A stretch of DNA of 6,471 bases from positions 1-6,471 of the forward strand of contig CATWBR010000262.1 of NCBI GenBank assembly GCA_958349075.1. Direction: 5' to 3'. Source of the DNA: an uncultured Clostridium sp. (GTDB lineage Bacteria > Bacillota > Clostridia > Lachnospirales > Lachnospiraceae). The translations under genes and the position numbers were made by a program. The notes beneath the pieces are model-generated. The model had not been told where the DNA came from and ran no database searches. It was given only the letters and a program-made list of their open reading frames with translations. Shown piece after piece: positions 1-6,373 of this stretch (its first letter is position 1; every line of letters begins with the position of its first letter).

Positions 1-1575
1 CAGTTCGTTATTATCTACCGTCCGCTCTCTGAAGTGGAGCCGATATCCACTGAAAAGACAGGATATGACACCATCCCTAGCCTTTATACTCTGTTGGATT
101 CCACCAATATGGAAAGCGCCGGTATTTTGAAAACCTTTGATCAGCCGCAGCTTGCGTATAAAGGGCGTGAAACAATAATCGGCATTATTGATACCGGAAT
201 TGATTATCAGAATCCGCTTTTCAAAAATTCCGACGGTTCTACAAGAATTATTGGAATCTGGGATCAGACAATAGAAGGCCCGGGTATTGAGACAGGTGAC
301 ATCGTAGAAGATATACGATACGGAACCGCATACACGGAAGAGCAAATCAATGAAGCCTTAAGAAGTGAAAATCCGCTTTCCGTCGTCCCCTCTGTAGACG
401 CCAACGGTCACGGCACCTTCATGGCCGCCATAGCCGGCGGTAATGAAGTCCCTGCTGAAAATTTTACCGGAGCAGCCCCCGAATGCAGATTTGCAATCGT
501 AAAACTGAAACCGGCCAAAAAATATCTCCGGGATTTTTACATGATTACCGAGGAGGCAATCGCTTTCCAGGAAAACGATATCATGCTCGGAATTAAATAC
601 CTGCGGATTATGGCCAGAACTTACCAGCTTCCGATTACCACGGTCCTGGGGCTTGGCACCAATACGGGAAGTCACAGCGGAACCTCCCCTCTGGCGCGTT
701 TCCTAAATGATACCAGCAATACTGTGGGCCAGATCAGTATTGTGGCCGGAGGTAATGAAACCGGCCTGGGCCATCATTTTCTCGGCCACATCTCTTCCGA
801 AGAGGAATTTGAGGAGGTGGAACTGAGAGTCGGAGCCAATGAGCCCGGTTTTACAATGGAACTGTGGGCCAGGGAATCCGAGCTGTATTCCGTTTCCTTT
901 ATCTCTCCCACCGGAGAGCAGATTCCCCGGGTTCCAAATACTTCGCCGGTAGAACACCGGCTCACCTTTCTTCTGGAAGACACAGTTATCTACTTAAGCT
1001 ACAGCGCAGCCGAGAGCGCAACGGGCAGCCAGCTCATCCTGATGCGTTTCCATGCGCCTACACCGGGCATCTGGAAAATCAGGGTTCACAATGCCCTGGT
1101 CATCCAGGGGGAATACCACATCTGGCTCCCTGCCGCAGGACTTATCTCGGATAATACCTTTTTCCTGCGCCCCGATCCCAATACCATTATCACGGATCCG
1201 GGAAATGCGGCCGTAGTTATCACCGCAGCAGCCTATAACCACCGCAACAACAGCATTTACATCCATTCCAGCAGAGGTTATACCCGGGGCGGCGCAATTA
1301 AACCCGATCTGGCCGCGCCGGGAGTCAACGTAAACGTCCCGGGCAACCTGACGGCAACCGGCACCTCCGTGGCTGCGGCCCATATGGCAGGTGCGGCGGC
1401 CAACATTCTTTCATGGGGCATCACGGGTAATAATGATCTCACAATCAACACCACCTCGGCCAAATCCATGTTGATTCGGGGCGCCAGACGGAATCCTAAT
1501 TTCATTTACCCGAACAGGGAATGGGGGTACGGGATGCTGGATCTCTATAATTCATTCCTGCAGATAAGGCTGTAG
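1..1575 (+). CDS. Csp-like subtilisin-family (S8) serine protease, 5' end cut by window
   Basis: Subtilase that cleaves peptide bonds with an Asp-His-Ser triad. Residues are numbered from the first visible codon (524 residues visible). D64 sits in the IDTGID motif, H137 in NGHGT, the oxyanion Asn N252 in GGNE, and the nucleophile S456 in GTSVAA, so the enzyme looks active. About 130 residues between the oxyanion motif and the serine motif (roughly 269-396) are beta-rich and match the position of the jelly-roll insertion known from clostridial Csp germination proteases, which process the cortex lytic enzyme SleC. The frame is open from base 1, with IIYRPLSE before the first possible GTG at 34, so that GTG is not the real start; the prodomain lies upstream. 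It converges on the clpX-like gene with 24 bases between stops. The subtilase family is certain. A germination role is inferred, because Lachnospiraceae carry several such paralogues and no spore gene is visible here. Confidence 0.9.
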   Translation, partial: QFVIIYRPLSEVEPISTEKTGYDTIPSLYTLLDSTNMESAGILKTFDQPQLAYKGRETIIGIIDTGIDYQNPLFKNSDGSTRIIGIWDQTIEGPGIETGDIVEDIRYGTAYTEEQINEALRSENPLSVVPSVDANGHGTFMAAIAGGNEVPAENFTGAAPECRFAIVKLKPAKKYLRDFYMITEEAIAFQENDIMLGIKYLRIMARTYQLPITTVLGLGTNTGSHSGTSPLARFLNDTSNTVGQISIVAGGNETGLGHHFLGHISSEEEFEEVELRVGANEPGFTMELWARESELYSVSFISPTGEQIPRVPNTSPVEHRLTFLLEDTVIYLSYSAAESATGSQLILMRFHAPTPGIWKIRVHNALVIQGEYHIWLPAAGLISDNTFFLRPDPNTIITDPGNAAVVITAAAYNHRNNSIYIHSSRGYTRGGAIKPDLAAPGVNVNVPGNLTATGTSVAAAHMAGAAANILSWGITGNNDLTINTTSAKSMLIRGARRNPNFIYPNREWGYGMLDLYNSFLQIRL

Positions 1576-1579
1576 CCGG

Positions 1580-1601
1580 ACTGTAAGACGGCAGTGTTTT
1601 T
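1580..1601 (+). terminator. weak candidate intrinsic terminator after the S8 protease
   Basis: A 5-bp stem (1580-1584 with 1591-1595, one G-U pair, 6-base loop) is followed one base later by five T at 1597-1601. It lies directly after the protease stop and its T-run touches the stop codon of the convergent clpX-like gene. The stem is short, so termination would be weak. Read from the other strand it has no T-run. Confidence 0.25.
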
Positions 1602-3090
1602 ATCCCCGCATTTCAATCATTGGCCCGCCGCTCTTTTCCAGATAGGCTCTTGTTATGACCACCGAGCCAATATTAGAATCCTTCGGTATCTCATACATGA
1701 TGTCAAGCATAAATTCCTCGATAATCGCTCTGAGTGCGCGGGCTCCCGTTTCCTTCTTAATCGCTTCCTCTGCAATCCACTCCAGCGCCTCATCCTCAAA
1801 TACCAGCTTTACCTCATCCAGTTCCAGAAGCTTAATGTACTGTTTCAGGATTGCATTCTTCGGCTCTTTCAGTACCTGAACCATCAGCTCCCTGGTGAGC
1901 GCCTGCAGCGTCACCACGATAGGAAGACGGCCGAGAAACTCAGGGATCATGCCGAACGCGCGCAGATCTTCTGTCGTCACCTTAGAAAGAATGTTGGGAT
2001 CCGACTCATACTTGTCGCGAAGCTCACCCATAAAGCCCATTGTCGTGGACTTTGTCAGGCGTTCCTTAATTATCCCTTCCAAATCCGGGAATGCTCCGCC
2101 GCAGATGAACAGGATATTGTTCGTATCGACCGTCGTCATCGGCGTGAGGGCATTCTTCTGGTTTGAGCCCACCGGCACCTCCACCTGGCTTCCCTCGAGA
2201 AGCTTTAACAGCTCCTGCTGCACGGATTCTCCGCTGACATCCCGGTTGGTAATATTCTTCTTTTTCGCTATCTTGTCAATCTCATCAATAAAGATAATGC
2301 CGTGTTCGGCTTTCTCCACATCGTTGTCCGCCGCCGAGAGAAGCTTGGAAACCACGCTCTCAATATCGTCGCCGATATAGCCTGCCTCTGTAAGTGACGT
2401 GGCGTCCGCTATAGCGAGCGGCACATCCAGAAGACGGGCCAGCGTCTTTACCAGATATGTTTTTCCGCTACCGGTAGGTCCCAGCATCAGGATATTGGAT
2501 TTCTCAATCAGGACATCCTTTTCTTCCCCATCCTCTTTCGGTGTGCCATTCTGCAGAAGAACGCGCTTGTAGTGGTTGTATACGGCCACGGAGATTACCT
2601 TTTTCGCCTTCTCCTGGCCTATCACGTACTCGTCGAGGCGGGATTTAATCACATGGGGGGCCGGAATATCGCGGATGCTGAAATCCGCTTTCTGCTTTTC
2701 TTCCTCTTTTTTCTTCTTCACCTTATTCTTTTTGGGAATCTCCATATTAAGGCCGTCCATGTTCGGAAGATCGTTGAGGTTCATGTTCATGTACGGCATA
2801 TTCTGCAGTTTGCTGAAGTCAAATCCGCTCTGTGTTACGGAATCAAATGCCTTCTGCATGCAGTCGTGGCAGAAATTCATCCCGCCCGGCATCGTAATCA
2901 TGGTACCCGCCTTGCTCTCGGGCCGGCGGCACACATAACAGATTTTTTCGTAGTCGTCGTCACTGTTGGAATGATTTGCCTTATCCGCAGCCGTCTCCCG
3001 CATCACGCCGTCTTCTGCAGCCTTAGAGGGATCGTGACCCTGTTCCACGGACATGCTCTCTTCCAATTTATCTTTTTCTCTGTCTTCCAA
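1600..3090 (-). CDS. clpX: ClpX-type AAA+ protein unfoldase, divergent paralogue
   Basis: ATP-driven unfoldase of the ClpX family, which threads proteins into ClpP in the cytosol. With the start chosen here it has 496 residues, against about 420 for usual ClpX. In order: an acidic N-terminal stretch (1-49); a C4 zinc finger (C51, C54, C74, C77); a Met/Asn-rich linker (96-118) and a Lys-rich segment (119-136); the AAA+ core with Walker A GPTGSGKT (204-211), pore-1 loop GYIG (237-240), Walker B D269-E270, arginine finger R388 and sensor-2 GARALR (449-454). MGF at 351-353 falls where ClpX has the IGF loop that docks on ClpP. The pore-2 loop reads QKN (311-313) where E. coli ClpX has RKH. The start is TTG at 3090, with AGGAGG nine bases upstream; an ATG at 3054 (484 residues) is the alternative. 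It lies 46 bases after the transglutaminase-like gene, probably in the same transcript. No clpP, tig or lon is adjacent, which suggests a second ClpX. Confidence 0.93.
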   Translation of the reverse strand: MEDREKDKLEESMSVEQGHDPSKAAEDGVMRETAADKANHSNSDDDYEKICYVCRRPESKAGTMITMPGGMNFCHDCMQKAFDSVTQSGFDFSKLQNMPYMNMNLNDLPNMDGLNMEIPKKNKVKKKKEEEKQKADFSIRDIPAPHVIKSRLDEYVIGQEKAKKVISVAVYNHYKRVLLQNGTPKEDGEEKDVLIEKSNILMLGPTGSGKTYLVKTLARLLDVPLAIADATSLTEAGYIGDDIESVVSKLLSAADNDVEKAEHGIIFIDEIDKIAKKKNITNRDVSGESVQQELLKLLEGSQVEVPVGSNQKNALTPMTTVDTNNILFICGGAFPDLEGIIKERLTKSTTMGFMGELRDKYESDPNILSKVTTEDLRAFGMIPEFLGRLPIVVTLQALTRELMVQVLKEPKNAILKQYIKLLELDEVKLVFEDEALEWIAEEAIKKETGARALRAIIEEFMLDIMYEIPKDSNIGSVVITRAYLEKSGGPMIEMRG

Positions 3091-3099
3091 CGTCTGTTT

Positions 3100-3105
3100 C
3101 CTCCT
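3100..3105 (-). promoter_or_regulatory. ribosome binding site deciding the TTG start of the clpX-like gene
   Basis: A full AGGAGG on the - strand, nine bases before the TTG at 3090-3088. It selects this TTG over an upstream TTG at 3156 that lies inside the preceding gene, and over the ATG at 3054, which has only a weaker GGAAGAGAG before it. Confidence 0.75.
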
Positions 3106-3107
3106 GT

Positions 3108-3142
3108 CTGTAAATACACTTTTTGTTTCTCTATCTTTACAG
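3108..3142 (-). repeat. 7-bp inverted repeat in the transglutaminase-clpX gap
   Basis: CTGTAAA (3142-3136, containing the transglutaminase stop codon) and TTTACAG (3114-3108) are perfect inverted copies with a 21-base A-rich loop. The second arm ends two bases before the clpX AGGAGG. The stem is AT-rich and weak, so an effect on clpX translation is only a possibility. Confidence 0.35.
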
Positions 3143-4552
3143 TTCCCTGATTTCAACTATTTCCTGGAGCGTCTCAAATTCTCCGTAAACCAGTGCCCTG
3201 TCCTCATACTCTGCTTCCCCCATCTGATTGTCATACGGATCGCTTCCGTGCCATCTCATTGGCGGCGTAAACTGCCATCCAAACTCTGAATTCATTGGAA
3301 TTCTGAACGGATCCAGGTTTCCAAAATAGAATTCCCTTCTCTCTTCCTTACCGTCACGGTATGCGCCTCCTCCAAACGAGCAGTCTGCATAAAGCCAGCC
3401 GTAAGGTTCAATATAGAACTGCGCCCAGTCATGGCAGCCGATATCCAGCGGATTGGCGTAAAGACCTGCCTGCCATCTGGCCGGAATGCCGGCAATCCTG
3501 CATAAGGTAATGAACAGGAGCGCCTGGATTCCACAGTCTCCTTTTTGTCCCGACGCCGCATATTCCGGAATGTTGGTTATTGTAAAATAAGAGCGGACAA
3601 AGGAATACTTCACATGCGAAGTAATGTAATCATAGATGAGTTTCGCTTTGCAAAGCGGGTCTGTCTCCTCCCCTGTGATCTCCCCGGCCAGGCTCCTGAG
3701 AAAGGGGGTAAACCGGAGCTGCGGGAGCTGTTCCCCCAGCCATTCTTTCAGCCTGCTCCCGTCAGGAAGAAGCTTCTCACCGTCTGCCTCCCCGCCTCCG
3801 GCACTTGGTTTATCTAAATCGGTATAGGACGTATGGTTCTCAAATTCATATTCAATGGAAAAACGGGTATCCTTCCCAGCCTCCGCCTCAAAGCAGACCG
3901 TTCTCTGAGGCCAGAGCGGCGGTGCGATACAGAGCGGTTCCATCGATGTTTGAAGAAGCCTGAAATTCTTAACCTGAGAATATTCAAGCGGTATCGGCAG
4001 GTAAACCCTTATCTTTTTCCCCTGCTCCACAACATCTTCCCTGAGTTTTATCGTGGTTCTGATATGGAAATAGCAGGCAAGGCCTCCCGCTTCTTTCATC
4101 TTCTTTATCGTTTTATCCCTGAGAATACCTTCCTGTATTCCATCCTCCAAAAGTGACTTATCATAAACACGCTCCCTGATGTCTGCCCTTGTCTTGACGA
4201 GATTGTCAAAGAAATCATCCTTAATTCTTCTCTCTCCCTCAATAAAAAGCCAGTCAACGGCATTGTCGTCGATAAGAGCTTCCAGTTCCGCCGCGGTAAA
4301 CTCCCCGGCCTTTTCCGCCGCAAGCTCTATGGCCTGCACTGTTGTATATGGGTACTGGAGGGGGAGCCGGCTGATGATTTCACGTTCCAGCCTGAGCCTT
4401 TCCTTCATCATCTCCGGTAAATCCTTTTCAAGGCGTGCTTCGATCAGACGCAGCGCTCTGTCAAAATCTCCATGCCACTTCAGTTTCTCTATATCCTCCG
4501 GCAGCGGCGCAGTGAGCGCGGCCAGGTTTTTCGCTCTGTTTTCTTCCATCAT
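3137..4552 (-). CDS. cytosolic transglutaminase-like (papain-fold) protein
   Basis: A 471-residue member of the transglutaminase-like superfamily, whose Cys-His-Asp enzymes cleave or crosslink amide bonds; the reaction here is unknown. The N-terminal ~135 residues are helical and highly charged. Residues about 155-245 are beta-rich, with a VYLPIP motif followed by SQV as often seen before this catalytic domain. The core carries C340 (KGDCGIQ), H374 (GCHDWAQ) and D390 (YADCSF), so the triad is complete. There is no signal peptide or membrane segment, so it should act in the cytosol, unlike many secreted or membrane-bound relatives. The ATG at 4552 has GGAGG eight bases upstream; a second ATG follows at once (4549). 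The frame stays open upstream to 4618, but the upstream starts lack a ribosome site. It is followed after 46 bases by the clpX-like gene and is overlapped by the stop of a possible small ORF. The fold is well supported; the substrate is unknown. Confidence 0.88.
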   Translation of the reverse strand: MMEENRAKNLAALTAPLPEDIEKLKWHGDFDRALRLIEARLEKDLPEMMKERLRLEREIISRLPLQYPYTTVQAIELAAEKAGEFTAAELEALIDDNAVDWLFIEGERRIKDDFFDNLVKTRADIRERVYDKSLLEDGIQEGILRDKTIKKMKEAGGLACYFHIRTTIKLREDVVEQGKKIRVYLPIPLEYSQVKNFRLLQTSMEPLCIAPPLWPQRTVCFEAEAGKDTRFSIEYEFENHTSYTDLDKPSAGGGEADGEKLLPDGSRLKEWLGEQLPQLRFTPFLRSLAGEITGEETDPLCKAKLIYDYITSHVKYSFVRSYFTITNIPEYAASGQKGDCGIQALLFITLCRIAGIPARWQAGLYANPLDIGCHDWAQFYIEPYGWLYADCSFGGGAYRDGKEERREFYFGNLDPFRIPMNSEFGWQFTPPMRWHGSDPYDNQMGEAEYEDRALVYGEFETLQEIVEIREL

Positions 4553-4719
4553 GAAATGTTCCTCCATCCTTCGGCATCTACCGCAGTAAAAGTATATGCC
4601 CTGCTTCCCAGTATACAATATTTACCCTGAAATGTCATTGGTAAGTTTTTGTTGCGCGCACAGAGAGCCGCTGTGCCGGAGCAGTCAAAAATGTTTAAAC
4701 CTCTTTCTGCCTGTTCCAT
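4549..4719 (-). CDS. possible 56-residue small protein upstream of the transglutaminase-like gene
   Basis: A short reading frame that I do not recognise. It begins MEQAERGLNIFD and ends AEGWRNIS. It has three Cys (C13, C20, C35), no clear membrane segment and no known motif. Two independent signals favour it: a full AGGAGG (4735-4730) ten bases before its ATG, and a TGA stop overlapping the next gene's start as ATGA, typical of coupled operon genes. Against it: only 23 of 56 codons end in G or C, with several rare-type codons (TTA, ATA, AGG), and a good promoter for the next gene lies inside it. It could instead be an untranslated leader or a copy of an intergenic repeat that happens to be open. 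The start region lies inside a long inverted repeat, which might control its translation. Confidence 0.38.
   Translation of the reverse strand: MEQAERGLNIFDCSGTAALCARNKNLPMTFQGKYCILGSRAYTFTAVDAEGWRNIS
4561..4565 (-). promoter_or_regulatory. ribosome binding site of the transglutaminase-like gene
   Basis: GGAGG on the - strand, eight bases before the ATG at 4552. It fixes the start well inside the longer open frame and lies within the last codons of the possible small ORF, an arrangement typical of translational coupling. Confidence 0.7.
4610..4638 (-). promoter_or_regulatory. candidate sigma-A promoter for the transglutaminase-clpX operon
   Basis: On the - strand, ATGACA (4638-4633) and TATACT (4615-4610) each match the vegetative consensus at five of six bases, with the ideal 17-base spacer. 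Transcription would start near 4603 and leave a leader of about 50 bases before the ATG at 4552. The promoter lies inside the possible small ORF, so it would make a transcript that omits it. Confidence 0.55.
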
Positions 4720-4729
4720 GCACAGCGGC
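4667..4729. repeat. long interrupted inverted repeat (stem-loop) in the htrA-transglutaminase gap
   Basis: Perfect 10-bp arms GCCGCTGTGC (4667-4676) and GCACAGCGGC (4720-4729). After a small internal loop a second stem pairs 4678-4684 with 4711-4717 (7 positions, one of them G-U on the + strand or A-C on the - strand). The 26-base loop contains the 8-bp palindrome GTTTAAAC (4693-4700). No T-run follows on either strand, so it is not an ordinary intrinsic terminator. It may be an RNA structure in the leader of the operon, or a copy of a dispersed intergenic element. Confidence 0.6.
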
Positions 4730-4735
4730 CCTCCT
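4730..4735 (-). promoter_or_regulatory. AGGAGG ribosome binding site before the possible small ORF
   Basis: AGGAGG on the - strand, ten bases before the ATG at 4719. The ten bases between are exactly one arm (4729-4720) of the inverted repeat at 4667-4729, so folding would pair the spacer between ribosome site and start codon. Confidence 0.45.
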
Positions 4736-4811
4736 CTACTGCCGGTCCGGTGTATATTGAATTGTTCCTGTCTGCAAGCCCTGCCCGCCTGTGGGGCGTA
4801 AGCTGCAGCAT
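4736..4811. other. non-coding spacer downstream of htrA with a GC-rich stem-loop
   Basis: No gene is seen here. On the - strand, CTGCA (4808-4804) can pair with TGCAG (4776-4772), and GCCC (4797-4794) with GGGC (4786-4783), giving a GC-rich stem-loop just after the htrA stop. It lacks a following T-run, so it is at best a processing or pausing structure. A weak promoter-like pair, TTGCAG (4777-4772) and TATACA (4756-4751) with a 15-base spacer, lies just upstream of the small ORF; the match is poor. Confidence 0.3.
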
Positions 4812-6293
4812 TTAATTCTGCTGTACTTCCTGTTTCTGGCTGTCTTTTTTAAAGCCCAGCGTAATCTGTACCTGCCGTTCAACGTAGGCTCCATTTTCAA
4901 GGCTCTGTACCGTAAGGGTTACATTGGAACCGCCCTTATAGTAGGTCAGCATCTTCTGAAGATCATCTCCCGTCTTGACCGTCTCACCGTCAAATTTTGT
5001 AATTATATCGCGTTCACGCAAATCTGAATTTGCCGCAGCTCCGCCTTCCACAATCTTATACACATAGATTCCTTCCGGCATTCCATAAGCCTGCGCCATT
5101 CTGCTGTCGATATTTTGAAGCTGGATTCCCAGGTACCCCTGCTGATCCTCATCCACGGTAATCTTCGTCGTTTTTGTCATCAGATCGTCAATGATATCCC
5201 TGGCAAACGATATCGGGATGGCATAACCGATCCCCTCAACATCCGTATCCGCATATTTGGCGGCATTGATGCCAATCACCTCGCCCTGCATGTTAAGGAG
5301 GGCTCCGCCGCTGTTGCCTGGGTTGATAGCCGCATCCACCTGGAGAAGAGTCCTGCTCACTCCGCCGATGGTCACTTCTTTATTCAGTGCGCTCACATAA
5401 CCAACCGTCACAGACTGGCCCTGGCCGAGTGCATTGCCGATGGCAACGACTCCCTGTCCCAGTTTCAGTGTATCGGAATCGCCCAGTGTGGCCGGCTGGA
5501 TTTTACTCCTTGTCTCCTCCGGGATATCGGAAAGGTTGACCGCGATAACCGCCAGATCCGAATCGGAGTCCGTGCCCTTAACTGCCGCTTTCACAGTTGC
5601 ACTGTCGATAAATGTGACTGAGAGTTCCTCGGAACCTTCCACCACATGATTGTTTGTCACAATCAGAAGCTCCGAATCATTCTGACCCGCAATAATACCG
5701 GAACCGCTGCTCGGCACCTCGTAGGACTGTTTGCCGAAAAACCAGTCTTCCTGTGTATAAATCGTCTTATTATTAATAGCCACTACAGACGGCATTGCCT
5801 TGTCTACAATCGCCGACACATCATTACCCGTGGACACAGGCACTGCCGCCGCTGTTGTAGGCTGTTCCGCTGCTGCCTGTGTCGACAGTGCAGCCGCCTC
5901 GCTGCTCTGTACCGTCTCCTGTGTCATTCGATCGGTCAGAATGTTCACGCCCGCCATCGTCCCTCCGGCCACACAGCCGAAAAGGATTCCCGCGGCTGCA
6001 ATCCCTGCAAACCGCTTTACCATATGGCCGCTTCTTCTGTGGCCGCGGTTCGGTTCCTGCGGAATATAGCTTCTGTCCGGTTTTTTATCCTGACCGGCGC
6101 CGTCTCTTCTGTCCCCACCGTCGGCATTTCCTGTATATCTGGAATCGTGGTAACCTCCGTAGCTGTTCTCCGGCCTCCTGGAAGAATTACTGTCCGCATA
6201 AGCTCCTTCCGTATAATTTAAATCATTGTCGGGATTGTGATCCGGACCCAGGCCGCTTCCCTGGCGATTTTCATGTTCATTTTCATTATACAT
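4812..6293 (-). CDS. htrA: membrane-anchored HtrA/DegP-family serine protease with one PDZ domain
   Basis: Trypsin-fold protease (S1C) that degrades or handles misfolded proteins outside the membrane. With the start chosen here it has 493 residues. Order: a long hydrophilic Gly/Asp/Asn/Arg/Tyr-rich N-terminal region (1-92), presumed cytosolic; one membrane segment (about 94-119); an Ala/Thr/Gln-rich linker (124-157); the protease domain with H216 (TNNHVVEG), D246 (DSDLAVI) and S328 (PGNSGGALL); one PDZ domain (about 384-480); and a Lys/Gln-rich tail. The triad is complete. The domain plan matches single-PDZ HtrA proteins of Firmicutes. Two ATGs compete: 6299 has AGGAG only two bases away, while 6293 has it at eight bases, so 6293 is chosen. 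It is transcribed leftwards from a 178-base upstream region with a likely promoter. A 259-base gap to the transglutaminase-like gene suggests a separate transcript, although no strong terminator is visible. Confidence 0.95.
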   Translation of the reverse strand: MYNENEHENRQGSGLGPDHNPDNDLNYTEGAYADSNSSRRPENSYGGYHDSRYTGNADGGDRRDGAGQDKKPDRSYIPQEPNRGHRRSGHMVKRFAGIAAAGILFGCVAGGTMAGVNILTDRMTQETVQSSEAAALSTQAAAEQPTTAAAVPVSTGNDVSAIVDKAMPSVVAINNKTIYTQEDWFFGKQSYEVPSSGSGIIAGQNDSELLIVTNNHVVEGSEELSVTFIDSATVKAAVKGTDSDSDLAVIAVNLSDIPEETRSKIQPATLGDSDTLKLGQGVVAIGNALGQGQSVTVGYVSALNKEVTIGGVSRTLLQVDAAINPGNSGGALLNMQGEVIGINAAKYADTDVEGIGYAIPISFARDIIDDLMTKTTKITVDEDQQGYLGIQLQNIDSRMAQAYGMPEGIYVYKIVEGGAAANSDLRERDIITKFDGETVKTGDDLQKMLTYYKGGSNVTLTVQSLENGAYVERQVQITLGFKKDSQKQEVQQN

Positions 6294-6301
6294 AATCATG
6301 T

Positions 6302-6306
6302 CTCCT
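6302..6306 (-). promoter_or_regulatory. ribosome binding site choosing the second ATG of htrA
   Basis: AGGAG on the - strand. It is eight bases from the ATG at 6293 but only two from the ATG at 6299, so the later ATG is the likelier start. Confidence 0.7.
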
Positions 6307-6373
6307 CTCTGTTTTCTATTTTTCTATCGTTTTTTTCTGTATCTATCTCTTTACAAGGCTTAGTCTATCAGCT

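Noticed and set aside
34..36. GTG as the start of the S8 protease
   Set aside because: The same frame is open to base 1 and the upstream residues look coding; no ribosome site precedes the GTG, and the expected prodomain would be missing.
1594..3150. Several + strand open frames opposite the clpX-like gene
   Set aside because: All lie antisense to well-conserved AAA+ motifs and show no start signals or recognisable domains.
3088..3156. Longer clpX-like protein starting from a TTG at 3156
   Set aside because: That start lies inside the preceding gene, has no ribosome site and would add 22 residues unlike ClpX, whereas the TTG at 3090 has AGGAGG.
4553..4618. Longer transglutaminase-like protein starting at 4618 or 4567
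   Set aside because: No ribosome site at suitable distance, and these bases are better explained as promoter and leader or as the small ORF in another frame.
4667..4729. Inverted repeat read as an intrinsic terminator for htrA
   Set aside because: Neither strand has a T-run after the stem, and the loop of 26 bases is too large for a typical terminator.
5960..6000. Lipobox-like LFGC in the HtrA membrane segment
   Set aside because: The Cys is more than 100 residues from the N-terminus and the -2 residue is Phe; this is an ordinary membrane anchor.
5646..6221. Open frames on the + strand opposite htrA
   Set aside because: They are antisense shadows of a gene with a full set of catalytic motifs; their products are Arg/His/Cys-rich and match no family I recognise.
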